Shown piece after piece: positions 15,554 through 24,199 of a DNA stretch of 32,963 nt. Numbering within the stretch: position 1 is the first letter of the stretch; each line of letters opens with the position of its first letter. The notes beneath the pieces are model-generated. The model was not told the origin of the DNA and made no database searches. It was given only the letters and a program-made list of their open reading frames with translations. This DNA comes from Bacteroidia bacterium. GTDB lineage: Bacteria; Bacteroidota; Bacteroidia; Cytophagales; Cyclobacteriaceae. The stretch covers positions 1 through 32,963 of the forward strand of contig JAUIKU010000025.1 in NCBI GenBank assembly GCA_030430675.1, read 5' to 3'. Position numbers and translations under genes: made by a program.

Positions 15554-17938
15554 CTATTTGAGCGTTACCAGGGTTATTCCTGAGCCACCTCTTTCCACAT
15601 GTTCGTCTTTCATTGATTCAATAGACGGGTCTCCCGAAAGTTGTTCCCTGATTACAGACCGCAGGATACCATCACCCTTGCCGTGTAAAATCCTCAGGTG
15701 GGTCATACCCAGCAGCATACTTTCGTCAATAAAGTCAGCCACCGCCTTCAATGCCTCTGAAGCACGCATTCCCCGCACATCCAACTGAGAAGAATAGTTG
15801 GCTCTCTTACTGTGCAATTCGATATTGCTTTTAACTTTTGCCGGTGCGGGCCGACTCTGTGGCTGGACGGTTCCTACCTTCTGAAGCCTGTGGAGCTTTA
15901 CCTTGGATTTCAAAGCTCCCATAATAATCTCGGCAGATTTTCCTGAAATACTCACCACTTCACCCTTGGCTTCGCTATCCTTTAAACGTACCATATCTCC
16001 CGGTCTAATGGGGCCTGGCAATACCTTCTCCCCTACCTCTTTGGTGATTTTTAAAGGCTTAGAGCTTTCTTTGAAGCGGTCGAGCTCCTGCCTGACCTGC
16101 CTGGTTACCTCTTTTTTTGCTTTGTTTTCCTGAATGGCACGAATAGTGGCCTCAATTCTCTGGTTCGCTTCAGTCAACAGCTCCTGGGCCTCCATTTTTG
16201 CACGGTTAATGATCTCTTTTCGCTCCCCCTGTATCTGACTAATTTGTTTTTCTTTTTCCAGTGTGGATGCCTCCAGTTTATTTTTGAGATCTTCCACCTG
16301 TTGGTTGTACTGGTCATACTTTTGCTTCTCCTGCTCCAACTCAGTCACCAACTTCTCAAAAGCTACCTGATCGTGGCCCACTCTGGCTTTTGCCGCGGAC
16401 AGTACTTCCGAAGGCAATCCTATTTTACCGGCAATTTCAAGCGCAAAAGAACTTCCGGGCTTGCCGATATCCAAAAGGTACAGGGGTGCCAGCCTTTCCA
16501 GGTCGAATCTCATGGCGGCATTTATCACAAATGGTTGTTCCTCGGCGAACTTCTTTAGATTACCATAATGAGTAGTAACCAGCCCACGTGCTTTTCTGGC
16601 CACCAGTATCTCCATGATGGACTCTGCGATAGCACCCCCAAATTGGGGCTCGGTTCCGGTACCAAACTCATCGATCAGGAATAGGGAACGCTCCGTACAG
16701 GTCAGTAACAGATGTCGCATATTTTCGAGATGACTACTATAAGTACTCAGATCATTCTCAATAGATTGCTCATCCCCTATGTCAATAAACAATTCTTTAA
16801 AGATCCCCATGGTTGACTCATCCGCCACCGGTACCAGCATACCTGACTGCAGCATCATCTGTAACAAACCCACGGTTTTTAAGGCTACCGATTTGCCTCC
16901 GGCGTTGGGTCCTGAGATCACTATAATCCGTTGATCTTCATTTATCTCAGCAGACAACGGTACCACCGGCAAATTTAATTTACGGTTGGCCAGTAGCAGA
17001 ATGGGGTGAACCGCATCAATCAGATTAAAATCGCTTTGGTCACGAACTTGTGGCTTGCACGCATCAATCCGCTGTGCCAGTTTTGCTTTGGCCCTGGTAA
17101 AATCAACTTCTCCCAGGAAGGCTTCCAGATCCATCAGTTGTTCCCGTTGTTTAGCAACCTGAAGGGTAAGCGTGGTTAATATGGCTATGATTTCACGTTT
17201 CTCAGCAAAATGCAGCTCCCTTATCTGGTTGTTCTGATCAAAAACCTGCAGAGGTTCCAGGTATACGGTTTTTCCGGTCGTCGATTCATCCACGATCAGG
17301 CCTTTAAATCGCCGCTTATGTTCTGCCTGTATGGGTACCACTAAACGTCCATCCCGGATGGTAAGGCCACTGTCTTTTTCTGTATACCCCTTTTCTGTGG
17401 CGGTTTTTAATATTGATTCCAGTTCCCTGCGGGCGCTGCTTTCTTTTAACCTTATTTCCTGCCTTATTTTCTTAAGGGATTGGCTGGCACTATCTTTTAT
17501 CCCTCCATTACGGTCAAACACACGATCCAGGTTCTCCAACAGTTCTTTCTGTGGCGCTATGTCATCGCACCTGTTGTGCCAATTTGGATAGTCCGCCCGG
17601 CACTTTTCGAAGTATCGAGCTATTTGAGACATAAGCTGCAAATTCTGCTTCAGTTGAAACAGCTGCTGACCGGGTATATGATAGCCTTGAACTGCACTTC
17701 TTTTCAGCTCCTGCGCTAATTCAAAGGCCTGTAATTCCGGAAACGGATCCCCGGACTTTAGCTGCTGTAACAACTCATCGGTGGCATTCAGCAGTTCATT
17801 AATGCTATTGACATCGTGGTGCAGCGTCACACGATCTACTTGGTTCTTCCCCAACTGGCCATGGCATGCTTCCGCCAGCAGTGATTTGACCTTATCAAAT
17901 CCAAGTTTGGGCTCAATGGTTTTTGGGTAAAGCAGCAT
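15554..17938 (-). CDS. mutS2: MutS2 family protein with Smr domain
   Basis: The 794-residue protein has the MutS core and clamp without the mismatch-recognition domain. The ATPase has Walker A SGPNAGGKS (about 342-350), FIDIGDEQSIENDLSTYSSH, and Walker B LFLIDEFGTGTEP (about 416-428) followed by TTHYGNLK. A long coiled coil rich in Glu, Lys and Gln (about 510-640) comes next. A C-terminal Smr domain (about 715-794) has LDVRGMRASEAL in place of the common LDLRG, then LRILHGKGDGILR and the end segment GSGITLVTLK. MutS2 suppresses recombination in some bacteria and acts on collided ribosomes in others; the role here is open. The DUF4296 gene ends seven bases upstream of its start. Confidence 0.95.
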   Translation of the reverse strand: MLLYPKTIEPKLGFDKVKSLLAEACHGQLGKNQVDRVTLHHDVNSINELLNATDELLQQLKSGDPFPELQAFELAQELKRSAVQGYHIPGQQLFQLKQNLQLMSQIARYFEKCRADYPNWHNRCDDIAPQKELLENLDRVFDRNGGIKDSASQSLKKIRQEIRLKESSARRELESILKTATEKGYTEKDSGLTIRDGRLVVPIQAEHKRRFKGLIVDESTTGKTVYLEPLQVFDQNNQIRELHFAEKREIIAILTTLTLQVAKQREQLMDLEAFLGEVDFTRAKAKLAQRIDACKPQVRDQSDFNLIDAVHPILLLANRKLNLPVVPLSAEINEDQRIIVISGPNAGGKSVALKTVGLLQMMLQSGMLVPVADESTMGIFKELFIDIGDEQSIENDLSTYSSHLENMRHLLLTCTERSLFLIDEFGTGTEPQFGGAIAESIMEILVARKARGLVTTHYGNLKKFAEEQPFVINAAMRFDLERLAPLYLLDIGKPGSSFALEIAGKIGLPSEVLSAAKARVGHDQVAFEKLVTELEQEKQKYDQYNQQVEDLKNKLEASTLEKEKQISQIQGERKEIINRAKMEAQELLTEANQRIEATIRAIQENKAKKEVTRQVRQELDRFKESSKPLKITKEVGEKVLPGPIRPGDMVRLKDSEAKGEVVSISGKSAEIIMGALKSKVKLHRLQKVGTVQPQSRPAPAKVKSNIELHSKRANYSSQLDVRGMRASEALKAVADFIDESMLLGMTHLRILHGKGDGILRSVIREQLSGDPSIESMKDEHVERGGSGITLVTLK

Positions 17939-17945
17939 CCCCGTT

Positions 17946-18287
17946 TTATTGCCCGCTGTTTAACATTTTTTCCTTAAGGCTCAAACTGTCGATCACAGCG
18001 TCATAGATCTCACTTAGCTCATCTACCCGGTGCAGGTAGTACTGATAACTTTGCATAAACTGCCCGGAATCGATCTGATGTTTTTCATAAAGATCCCTCT
18101 CCCGTTCATTGAAAATAACTGCCAAAGAATCACGGTGTATTTTTATAGTTTGCAGGTTGCCCTCTAACAGGTGTGAATCGATGAGGAACGCCACCATTTG
18201 TTCTCTGGTCATCAGGTTTGCCGGTTTCTCCAGTTTTTCACCAGAGCAGGAGAATACAACCAACAGCACTAAAAAATACTTTTTCAC
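17946..18287 (-). CDS. DUF4296 domain lipoprotein
   Basis: The 113-residue protein starts with GTG at 18287 (MKKYFLVLLVVFSCSG); no ATG is available upstream in frame. The lipobox VFSC makes Cys14 the likely lipidated residue. The mature part is helical, with TREQMVAFLIDSHLLEG (about 27-43), FNERERDLYEKHQID and FMQSYQYYLHRVDELSEIYDAV. This pattern matches the Bacteroidota DUF4296 family of short lipoproteins with unknown function. It lies eight bases before mutS2 on the same strand, and diverges from the DUF58/Bat genes across 51 bases. Confidence 0.8.
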   Translation of the reverse strand: MKKYFLVLLVVFSCSGEKLEKPANLMTREQMVAFLIDSHLLEGNLQTIKIHRDSLAVIFNERERDLYEKHQIDSGQFMQSYQYYLHRVDELSEIYDAVIDSLSLKEKMLNSGQ

Positions 18288-18338
18288 GGTGAAAAATACT
18301 CAAATAAGTTCTAATTTTAAACTTTAGAACATTTCTGG

Positions 18339-19220
18339 ATGAGGGAACTGCTCAACAAGTTAAGGCGATACGAGATAGAAATTAGGAAGGCCATTACCTC
18401 ACAAATGCATGGAAATTTCCACTCTATTTTTAAAGGATCAGGCCTGGAATTCGATGATGTACGAGCTTATCAATACGGTGATGATATACGCACGGTAGAT
18501 TGGAACGTTACCGCTAAAGGGCACGGCACATTTGTTAAAACTTTCAAAGAGGAAAAAGAACAGACGGTATTCTTTATTCTCGACCTCAGTGGCAGTCAGG
18601 AAATCGGTTCCCCTGGCAGGCAAAAGATAGATATAGGCAAGGAAATTTGCGGAGTACTTACCCTATCGGCCGTCAAGGAATCCAGCCAGGTGGGATTAAT
18701 CGGATTTACCGATCAGCGGGAACTTTATATCAAGCCGGCAAAAGGGCTCAAGCATGCCTATCAAATCGTAACCAGACTTTTTGAGCATCAAACATCTTCA
18801 AGAAAAACAGATCTAAACAAAGCCCTGGCATTTACGCTTAACCTGATTAAGAGACGCAGCGTGGTAATCTTAATCTCCGATTTTATCGATCAGGACTACT
18901 GGAAGAATTTAAAGGCCCTGTCCAAAAAGCACGATCTGGTGATTATTCACCTTTTCGATGACCGGGAATCAAAATTGCCTCGCCTGGGCATTATCCCATT
19001 GTACGATAAAGAAACCGGAAAGACGCATTGGATTAACACTTCTTCACCGGCCTTCCGTCAAAAATTACAGGAGACTTTTGGACAAAACCAAGAGGAGTTA
19101 CAACAATTCTGTAAGAAACACCAGGTAAATTATCTCAGCATTAATACCCAGGAGAACTATGTTCCCATGCTTATCAGGTTGTTCAAGCTGAGAAATAAAA
19201 CCAAAGTAAAAAGTGCCTAG
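18339..19220 (+). CDS. DUF58 domain protein of a Bat-type cluster
   Basis: The 293-residue protein carries the DUF58 signature GSGLEFDDVRAYQYGDDIRTVDWN (in part at residues 35-58), followed by a VWA-like fold with a MIDAS-like DLSGSQ (about 88-93) and LISDFID. No membrane segment is evident. DUF58 proteins usually sit between a MoxR AAA ATPase and VWA proteins (Bat/MoxR systems), where they are thought to help assemble or activate envelope or metal-dependent complexes. Here no moxR gene lies upstream; the neighbour is the divergent DUF4296 gene. The 3' end overlaps the BatD-like gene by 8 bases. Confidence 0.9.
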   Translation: MRELLNKLRRYEIEIRKAITSQMHGNFHSIFKGSGLEFDDVRAYQYGDDIRTVDWNVTAKGHGTFVKTFKEEKEQTVFFILDLSGSQEIGSPGRQKIDIGKEICGVLTLSAVKESSQVGLIGFTDQRELYIKPAKGLKHAYQIVTRLFEHQTSSRKTDLNKALAFTLNLIKRRSVVILISDFIDQDYWKNLKALSKKHDLVIIHLFDDRESKLPRLGIIPLYDKETGKTHWINTSSPAFRQKLQETFGQNQEELQQFCKKHQVNYLSINTQENYVPMLIRLFKLRNKTKVKSA

Positions 19221-20094
19221 GATTTTACTATTATTTCTGTACCTGGCAACTGCAAATCCTGTGGTCGCCCAGGAAATTAAACCCAGAGGATATTTTTCCA
19301 GGGATACCATTCAGGTTGGAGAGCACCTGGATTTTACCATGGTGGTGGAATATCCCAGAGGCATGGAGGTTTTATTTCCGGACTCATCATTCAACTACCA
19401 GCCTTTTGAATTCATTTCCAAGAGTTATTTGAATACCGTATCAGATCAATCGATCAGTAATGACAGCGTTGTTTTTACCCTGACCACCTTTAGCCTGGAT
19501 TCGGTACAGCAGCTGGCATTGCCCATATTTCTTATCACTGATGGTGACAGTACCAGAATTGACAGCAATCCGGATGATGTTATTTTACAACAAGTGATCA
19601 CCCAAAGCGTTGACTCCCTGGATGTGAAGGAATCCATAGGGTATCAGCAAGTATCCAAGGCGTTTAATTACCCCTACCTGCTTATTGCCCTGGCGGCACT
19701 GGCGCTGTGTGCACTACTGACAGCAATTTTCTTTGGCAAAGAGATAAGAAGAAGATATAAACTGTACCGGATGAGAAAGCGGCATGTCAGGTTCCTGGAG
19801 CAGTTCAGATCGCTACAGGAAGAGGGGCTGGAATCTTCGGACAAGGCCGAGCATTTACTGGGGTACTGGAAGTCCTATCTGGAGCGTTTGGAAGGGATGC
19901 CCTATACCAAGTTAACCACTAAAGAGATTGTTACCTTGGGTGAAAACCAGGAATTTAAGGATACGTTAAGAATGCTGGATTCAAATATTTACGGGGAATT
20001 CAGAAAAACAGATATCAATCAATTAGCTTCCCGTCTTAAAGAATTCGGTATCGATCGTTTTGCCAAAAAAATAGAAGAGCTAAAACATGCTTGA
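19213..20094 (+). CDS. BatD-like membrane protein
   Basis: The 293-residue protein starts with GTG at 19213 and has a signal peptide (ILLLFLYLATANPVVAQ). A beta-rich extracytoplasmic part follows (GYFSRDTIQVGEHLDFTMVVEYP), typical of BatD or oxygen-tolerance proteins. One membrane helix lies at about 154-175 (YLLIALAALALCALLTAIFF). A basic, helical cytoplasmic tail includes HLLGYWKSYLERLEGMPYTK, as in the C-terminal region of BatD and DUF4381 proteins. It overlaps both neighbours by 8 bases. The product is probably a membrane partner of the two VWA proteins. The family call rests on architecture and position more than on a decisive motif. Confidence 0.75.
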   Translation: MPRILLLFLYLATANPVVAQEIKPRGYFSRDTIQVGEHLDFTMVVEYPRGMEVLFPDSSFNYQPFEFISKSYLNTVSDQSISNDSVVFTLTTFSLDSVQQLALPIFLITDGDSTRIDSNPDDVILQQVITQSVDSLDVKESIGYQQVSKAFNYPYLLIALAALALCALLTAIFFGKEIRRRYKLYRMRKRHVRFLEQFRSLQEEGLESSDKAEHLLGYWKSYLERLEGMPYTKLTTKEIVTLGENQEFKDTLRMLDSNIYGEFRKTDINQLASRLKEFGIDRFAKKIEELKHA

Positions 20095-21139
20095 AGAATT
20101 TCTGGAGGTAAAGAACTGGATTAATCTGGAATGGTTTAGGCCAGAGACCCTGAGAAGTTTTGACTGGGAGCATCCTATCTGGCTCTATTTTATACCGGTA
20201 ATACCCCTGCTGCTGTTGGCAAAATGGTTGCTTTACTACAAGTTCAGACAGAAATTACCCTCTGCATTTCCCGACGATCAGCTAAAATGGCAATTCAGCA
20301 GCCTGCTGCGTCATATACCACCGGTATTGATGGTAATTATCTTAAGTCTGTTGTTAACGGCCTTGGCCAGACCGCAGAAGACAAATGAACAGGTGGAACA
20401 ATGGTCGGAAGGAATCGATATCATGTTAATAATCGATATATCCCAATCCATGCAGATTGAAGATTTCCGGCCAAACCGCCTGGAGGCAGCCAAGGAAGTG
20501 GCCCGGGAATTTATCAAGGGTAGATTTCAGGATAGAATCGGACTGGTGATATTTTCAGGTGACGCCTATTCACTGGCACCGCTAACTACCGACTATGATT
20601 TGCTGTTTACCTATATCGACGAGATCGATTTCGAGAATATCGAAAACAGGGGTACTGCTATTGGTAGCGCCCTGGCGGTGGCAACCAACCGGATGCGCGA
20701 ATCTGAATCTAAATCAAAGGTATTAATCTTACTGAGCGATGGCGACAATACCGCAGGTAACATAGATCCTATTACCGCAGCGGAACTTGCCAGTGCGTTT
20801 GAGATTAAAATGTATACCATAGGCATAGGAAAAGAAGGCCAGGTACCATGGGGCAAGGACCTGTTTGGCCGCACCAACTATGTACAGAGCTCGCTGGATG
20901 AGACCACTTTAAGAAAAATAGCTGAAATCGGAGAGGGCAAATTCTACCGGGTATCCAATGAACAAGCACTACAGGAAGTATTTCAGGAAATAGACGAATA
21001 CGAAAAAGTTGAAATCAAAGAGTCCAGATACAGCAATACCACCGACTTCTACACGGTCTATCTTACCTGGGGCATTGTATTTCTATTGTTTTGGTTATTG
21101 ACCAAATCGACCTTCGTCAGCAATATATTGGAAGATTAA
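20087..21139 (+). CDS. batA: BatA-like VWA-domain membrane protein
   Basis: The 350-residue protein has two N-terminal membrane helices (about 31-50 and 76-94). A von Willebrand factor A domain follows, with a complete MIDAS: DISQS (D117, S119, S121), the Thr in NRGTAIGSALA, and LLSDGDN. A last membrane helix near the C-terminus (YLTWGIVFLLFWLL) completes the BatA/BatB layout. The metal-dependent adhesion site faces the periplasm and should bind a partner protein. Only one such VWA membrane gene is present here, whereas many Bacteroidota have batA and batB in tandem. It begins inside the BatD-like gene (8-base overlap), and the YggS gene starts two bases after its stop. Confidence 0.9.
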   Translation: MLEEFLEVKNWINLEWFRPETLRSFDWEHPIWLYFIPVIPLLLLAKWLLYYKFRQKLPSAFPDDQLKWQFSSLLRHIPPVLMVIILSLLLTALARPQKTNEQVEQWSEGIDIMLIIDISQSMQIEDFRPNRLEAAKEVAREFIKGRFQDRIGLVIFSGDAYSLAPLTTDYDLLFTYIDEIDFENIENRGTAIGSALAVATNRMRESESKSKVLILLSDGDNTAGNIDPITAAELASAFEIKMYTIGIGKEGQVPWGKDLFGRTNYVQSSLDETTLRKIAEIGEGKFYRVSNEQALQEVFQEIDEYEKVEIKESRYSNTTDFYTVYLTWGIVFLLFWLLTKSTFVSNILED

Positions 21140-21140
21140 T

Positions 21141-21809
21141 ATGTCAATCGCAGGGAATATTGAATCCTTTAACCAAAGTTTGGCGGGGAAACACTGTAAA
21201 CTTATCGCAGTAAGTAAAACCAAACCATGCTCCGCCATAAAGGAAGCATACGATACCGGGTTTAGACGGTTCGGCGAAAACAGGGTGCAGGAACTGGTTG
21301 AGAAATACCAATCCCTCCCCAGGGATATTGAATGGCACATGATCGGCCACCTGCAAACCAATAAGGTCAAGTTGATTGCCCCTTTTGTGGCCCTAATCCA
21401 TGCAGTGGATTCCTTGAGGTTGGCCGCTGAAATTGACAAACAGGCTGCCAAAAACCACCGAACCATAGATTGCCTATTACAGGTGCACATTGCCCTGGAA
21501 GAAAATAAATTTGGTTTCGACGGTGTGGAACTGGTACAACTGATAGAAGGGGGTAAGTTCGATGAATTCCAAAACATCAGATTTAAAGGATTGATGGGGA
21601 TGGCCACAAATACCGGGGAGAAACACCAGGTGCAAACGGAGTTTAAAGAACTGAAAAAGCTATATGAGAGAATTGTTGCCTTACCACCTCGAAACAATTT
21701 CGATTTCCAGGAACTTTCCATGGGTATGAGCAGCGATTATCAAATTGCCCTGGAAGAAGGAAGCACCATGATCAGAGTTGGGAGTAGTATTTTTGGAGAA
21801 AGAAAGTAA
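21141..21809 (+). CDS. yggS: YggS/PLPBP-family pyridoxal phosphate homeostasis protein
   Basis: The 222-residue protein is a single-domain PLP-binding barrel. Lys26 in LIAVSKTKP forms the Schiff base with PLP. Other family motifs are RRFGENRVQEL, EWHMIGHLQTNKVK, IHAVDSLRLA, LMGMATNTG, LSMGMSSDYQIALEEGSTMIRVGSSIFG. The family controls free PLP and amino-acid balance and has no proven enzymatic reaction. Length is normal. It follows the Bat genes after one base and precedes the DUF423 gene by two bases, so it is probably in the same transcript, though a functional link is not obvious. Confidence 0.95.
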   Translation: MSIAGNIESFNQSLAGKHCKLIAVSKTKPCSAIKEAYDTGFRRFGENRVQELVEKYQSLPRDIEWHMIGHLQTNKVKLIAPFVALIHAVDSLRLAAEIDKQAAKNHRTIDCLLQVHIALEENKFGFDGVELVQLIEGGKFDEFQNIRFKGLMGMATNTGEKHQVQTEFKELKKLYERIVALPPRNNFDFQELSMGMSSDYQIALEEGSTMIRVGSSIFGERK

Positions 21810-21811
21810 TT

Positions 21812-22183
21812 ATGCAAAAACTTATTCTAACAGCTGGAGCAGTACTTGCCATGCTATCCGTGGGCATCGGAGCCTTTGGCGCCCATGCTTTAAAAGATAT
21901 GTTAGCGGCCAGCGGACGGTCCGATACCTTTGAAACCGCGGTAGCCTACCAGTTTTATCACAGTCTGGGCCTGCTGATTATTGGAATACTGATGTATCAT
22001 ATTCCAAATCGTTATTTGCAATTTGCCGCCTGGTCACATATAGCCGGGGTCTTCCTGTTTTCAGGATCACTGTACATTTTATGCCTTACTGCTCAGACCA
22101 AATGGGGAGCGGTTACTCCTCTGGGTGGATTGCTGTTTATCGCCGGTTGGGTACTGTTGGTAGTAGCCTTGGTGAAATCATAA
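21812..22183 (+). CDS. DUF423 family small membrane protein
   Basis: The 123-residue protein has four hydrophobic segments: about 4-26 (with the family signature GAFGAHALK), 45-63, 70-90 and 97-120 (ending TPLGGLLFIAGWVLLVVALV). The patterns GIGAFGAHAL and TPLGG...AGW define DUF423 (YwdK-type) proteins, which have no assigned function. It is the last gene of the block and is followed by a strong hairpin terminator. Confidence 0.9.
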   Translation: MQKLILTAGAVLAMLSVGIGAFGAHALKDMLAASGRSDTFETAVAYQFYHSLGLLIIGILMYHIPNRYLQFAAWSHIAGVFLFSGSLYILCLTAQTKWGAVTPLGGLLFIAGWVLLVVALVKS

Positions 22184-22189
22184 AACAAA

Positions 22190-22212
22190 AAACCCCACCG
22201 GTGGTGGGGTTT
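22190..22212. terminator. Bidirectional intrinsic terminator
   Basis: AAACCCCACC (22190-22199) pairs perfectly with GGTGGGGTTT (22203-22212) around a three-base GGT loop. On the minus strand the stem is followed by TTTTGTTTTA, a good U tract, so it should end the DUF1573 transcript efficiently. On the plus strand it follows the DUF423 stop by seven bases. It is the only strong intrinsic terminator I see in the window. Confidence 0.9.
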
Positions 22213-22242
22213 AAATGCTTTATAGCATAATATCAATGACTA

Positions 22243-22659
22243 TTATGCATCTTCTTTCTTCTTGGGAAGCACATTGGTTTTGATGCTTACCTTTTCCCTG
22301 GGGTTAACAGCATTCGATACTACTGTTATTATTTTATTCTGCGCCCCGCTTTTCCCCTTGCTATCAAAACGGACGGTTATCTCGGAAGATTTACCGGCAG
22401 CAATTGGATCACGTGGCCAATTGGTGGCTGTACAACCGCAGGTAACCAAAACATTGGATATAATCAACGGCTGGTTTCCGGTATTCTCAAATGCAAAGGT
22501 GTGCTCTACTACATCACCTTGAGTAATATCACCAAAATTCTTGGAGCTCTCGGCAAAGGAAATCTCCGGGCCTTCAACCGATTGGCTTTGTGATTGTGCG
22601 TTTACGGCAACCATTAGGGCCGCAAATAAAAGGGACAGGGTAAAAAATTTCTTGATCAT
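22243..22659 (-). CDS. DUF1573 periplasmic/secreted protein
   Basis: The 138-residue protein starts at ATG 22659 (MIKKFFTLSLLF), which places the signal peptide at the N-terminus; an in-frame ATG at 22680 would put seven residues before it and is less likely given the promoter position. After cleavage near VNAQ, the mature part is a single Ig-like DUF1573 domain with FGDITQGDVVEHTFAFENTG, VLVTCGCTATNWP and ITVRFDSKGKSG. The CGC pair is usual for the family, whose function is not known. Expression may be high, as a near-perfect promoter precedes it and an efficient terminator follows. Confidence 0.92.
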   Translation of the reverse strand: MIKKFFTLSLLFAALMVAVNAQSQSQSVEGPEISFAESSKNFGDITQGDVVEHTFAFENTGNQPLIISNVLVTCGCTATNWPRDPIAAGKSSEITVRFDSKGKSGAQNKIITVVSNAVNPREKVSIKTNVLPKKKEDA

Positions 22660-22689
22660 GACTTTGGTTCTTGTTAACAAATTCCTTTA

Positions 22690-22720
22690 CAAATTTATGA
22701 CTTTCAGACATTCGAACAAA
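22690..22720 (-). promoter_or_regulatory. Consensus Bacteroidota promoter for the DUF1573 gene
   Basis: On the minus strand TTTG (22717-22720), a 19-base spacer and TAAATTTG (22690-22697) match the TTTG-N19-TAnnTTTG consensus without mismatch. The expected transcription start is near 22684, giving a leader of about 25 bases before ATG 22659. It lies in the 69-base gap after the helicase gene. Confidence 0.75.
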
Positions 22721-22728
22721 AATCCTGC

Positions 22729-24135
22729 CTAAATGTCAAAATAACTATCTTCAAAGTTTACCAGGAACAACTCGTCAGTAGCCCTGGTAACTCCCGTATA
22801 TAACCAACGTAAAAAGTCCTTATCCTGTTGTTCAGATGACACATAACCTTTATCCAGGAATATTACCTTCCACTGACCTCCCTGGGACTTGTGACAGGTC
22901 ATTGCATAGGCAAACTTGATTTGAAGTGCCTGTAAATAAGGATCATTTTTCAAGGCTTCCTTCATTTCATTCTTGTTGGAATTATCCAGGTATTCGGCAC
23001 TCACCTGCTCCAATAGTGAGCGATACTGCTGGTCTGTCAGGCTGGGATGCGCGGAATGCAGCGTATCCAGTAAAACTTTTACTGACAGTTGCTGGTTACT
23101 GGGATCGTCGATCAGCCGAATTTCAATATCTGCAAACCGGTATCCGTACCTTTCTTCTTCACCCAGATACTTCATCACCTCTGCAAATTCACCATTGGCC
23201 AGAAATCCCATGGGCGAATTTTCGGGTTTATAAAAATAATTGTTACGGACGATCATGATCTGATCACCTGCTTCTAATTCTTGCTCATAAAAGAACAAGC
23301 TATGTCGGATATTCCTATTGTAGAATACTGCGCTTTTATTTGACCTGCAAATGACAACGGTCTCTGAAATTCCATATTTATGGTAGGCATATCGCAATCC
23401 ATCCTCCAGTCGCTGACCGCTCATTTTAAAGATGTCCGGTTGTTTGAGTGAAAATTTCACTTTGGGGGAACTATCCATAAGTTGAAGGCGTAAATTATTA
23501 GCATTGCTTAAGATACCTGAATCAAGCGATTGCCTCATTACCTGATTGAGCTCAATAGCACTGGTAACCAGTCCGTAACGGTCACGCAAATGATCCTCGG
23601 AGAGAGCGGGGCTAAGAGATTGCCCTACCGGTGGTAGCTGTGCACTGTCTCCAATAAGTATGAGTTTATTGGTGCTATCCTGATATACATACTTAATCAG
23701 GTCCGAAAGTACCTTATTGTTAATATCTCCCTCAGCGATCATGGAAGCCTCATCAACAATAAAAATTGTGCGCTTGGAATAGTTCTTCTTTAACCGGAAG
23801 TATGCACCCCGTTGGCCGTCACCTTCCTTAAGTTGATAGATCATCTTGTGTATGGTAAATGCGGATTTACGGCTATACCTGGCCAAAACCTTAGCGGCTC
23901 TGCCAGTGGGAGCCAGCAACCGCACCTTAAATCCAAAAGAAGGAAGTACTTTTACCAATACGGCAACCAAAGATGTTTTCCCAGTACCTGCATACCCTTT
24001 TAATATCAGGGAGGCGGGAGATTCTTCAGAGAGGATAAATTCCTCGGCCAACTCGAAAAACCGGTATTGGTCCCGGGTAGGTTCATAAGGAAATCTATCC
24101 GCTAGAATCCGGGAAGCCGTATTAATAGTTTTCAA
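22729..24135 (-). CDS. RecD-like superfamily 1 DNA helicase / AAA ATPase
   Basis: The 468-residue protein has helicase motifs in order: a Q-like PTRDQ (19-23), Walker A GYAGTGKTS (47-55), LLAPTGRAAKVLA, Walker B IFIVDEASM, LIGDSAQLPPVG, ELNQVMRQS, VICRSNKSAV, and the C-terminal UvrD-like KFAYAMTCHKSQGGQW and WLYTGVTRATDEL. It therefore resembles a short RecD2-type 5'-3' helicase without the long N-terminal region. The TTG at 24135 is chosen because homology begins at KTINTASRILADRFPYEPT. The longer frame from ATG 24258 would overlap the divergent Nudix gene by 59 bases and has an atypical N-terminus. Its role in repair or replication is inferred from the family. Confidence 0.88.
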   Translation of the reverse strand: MKTINTASRILADRFPYEPTRDQYRFFELAEEFILSEESPASLILKGYAGTGKTSLVAVLVKVLPSFGFKVRLLAPTGRAAKVLARYSRKSAFTIHKMIYQLKEGDGQRGAYFRLKKNYSKRTIFIVDEASMIAEGDINNKVLSDLIKYVYQDSTNKLILIGDSAQLPPVGQSLSPALSEDHLRDRYGLVTSAIELNQVMRQSLDSGILSNANNLRLQLMDSSPKVKFSLKQPDIFKMSGQRLEDGLRYAYHKYGISETVVICRSNKSAVFYNRNIRHSLFFYEQELEAGDQIMIVRNNYFYKPENSPMGFLANGEFAEVMKYLGEEERYGYRFADIEIRLIDDPSNQQLSVKVLLDTLHSAHPSLTDQQYRSLLEQVSAEYLDNSNKNEMKEALKNDPYLQALQIKFAYAMTCHKSQGGQWKVIFLDKGYVSSEQQDKDFLRWLYTGVTRATDELFLVNFEDSYFDI

Positions 24136-24155
24136 GTTTTTACCTTCAAGTTTAG

Positions 24156-24174
24156 GTACTGGGGGGCACAGTAC
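24156..24174. repeat. Perfect 6-base inverted repeat in a divergent intergenic region
   Basis: GTACTG (24156-24161) and CAGTAC (24169-24174) flank a seven-base GGGGGCA spacer. The repeat lies midway in the 64-base gap between the divergent helicase and Nudix starts, so it could be an operator or a leader hairpin. Such a short repeat can also occur by chance. Confidence 0.3.
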
Positions 24175-24199
24175 GATAAGTTTACTAACCCGTATACAA

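Noticed and set aside
21095-21721. 208-codon minus-strand open frame
   Set aside because: It is antisense to yggS, which shows complete family motifs; no signal supports a second gene.
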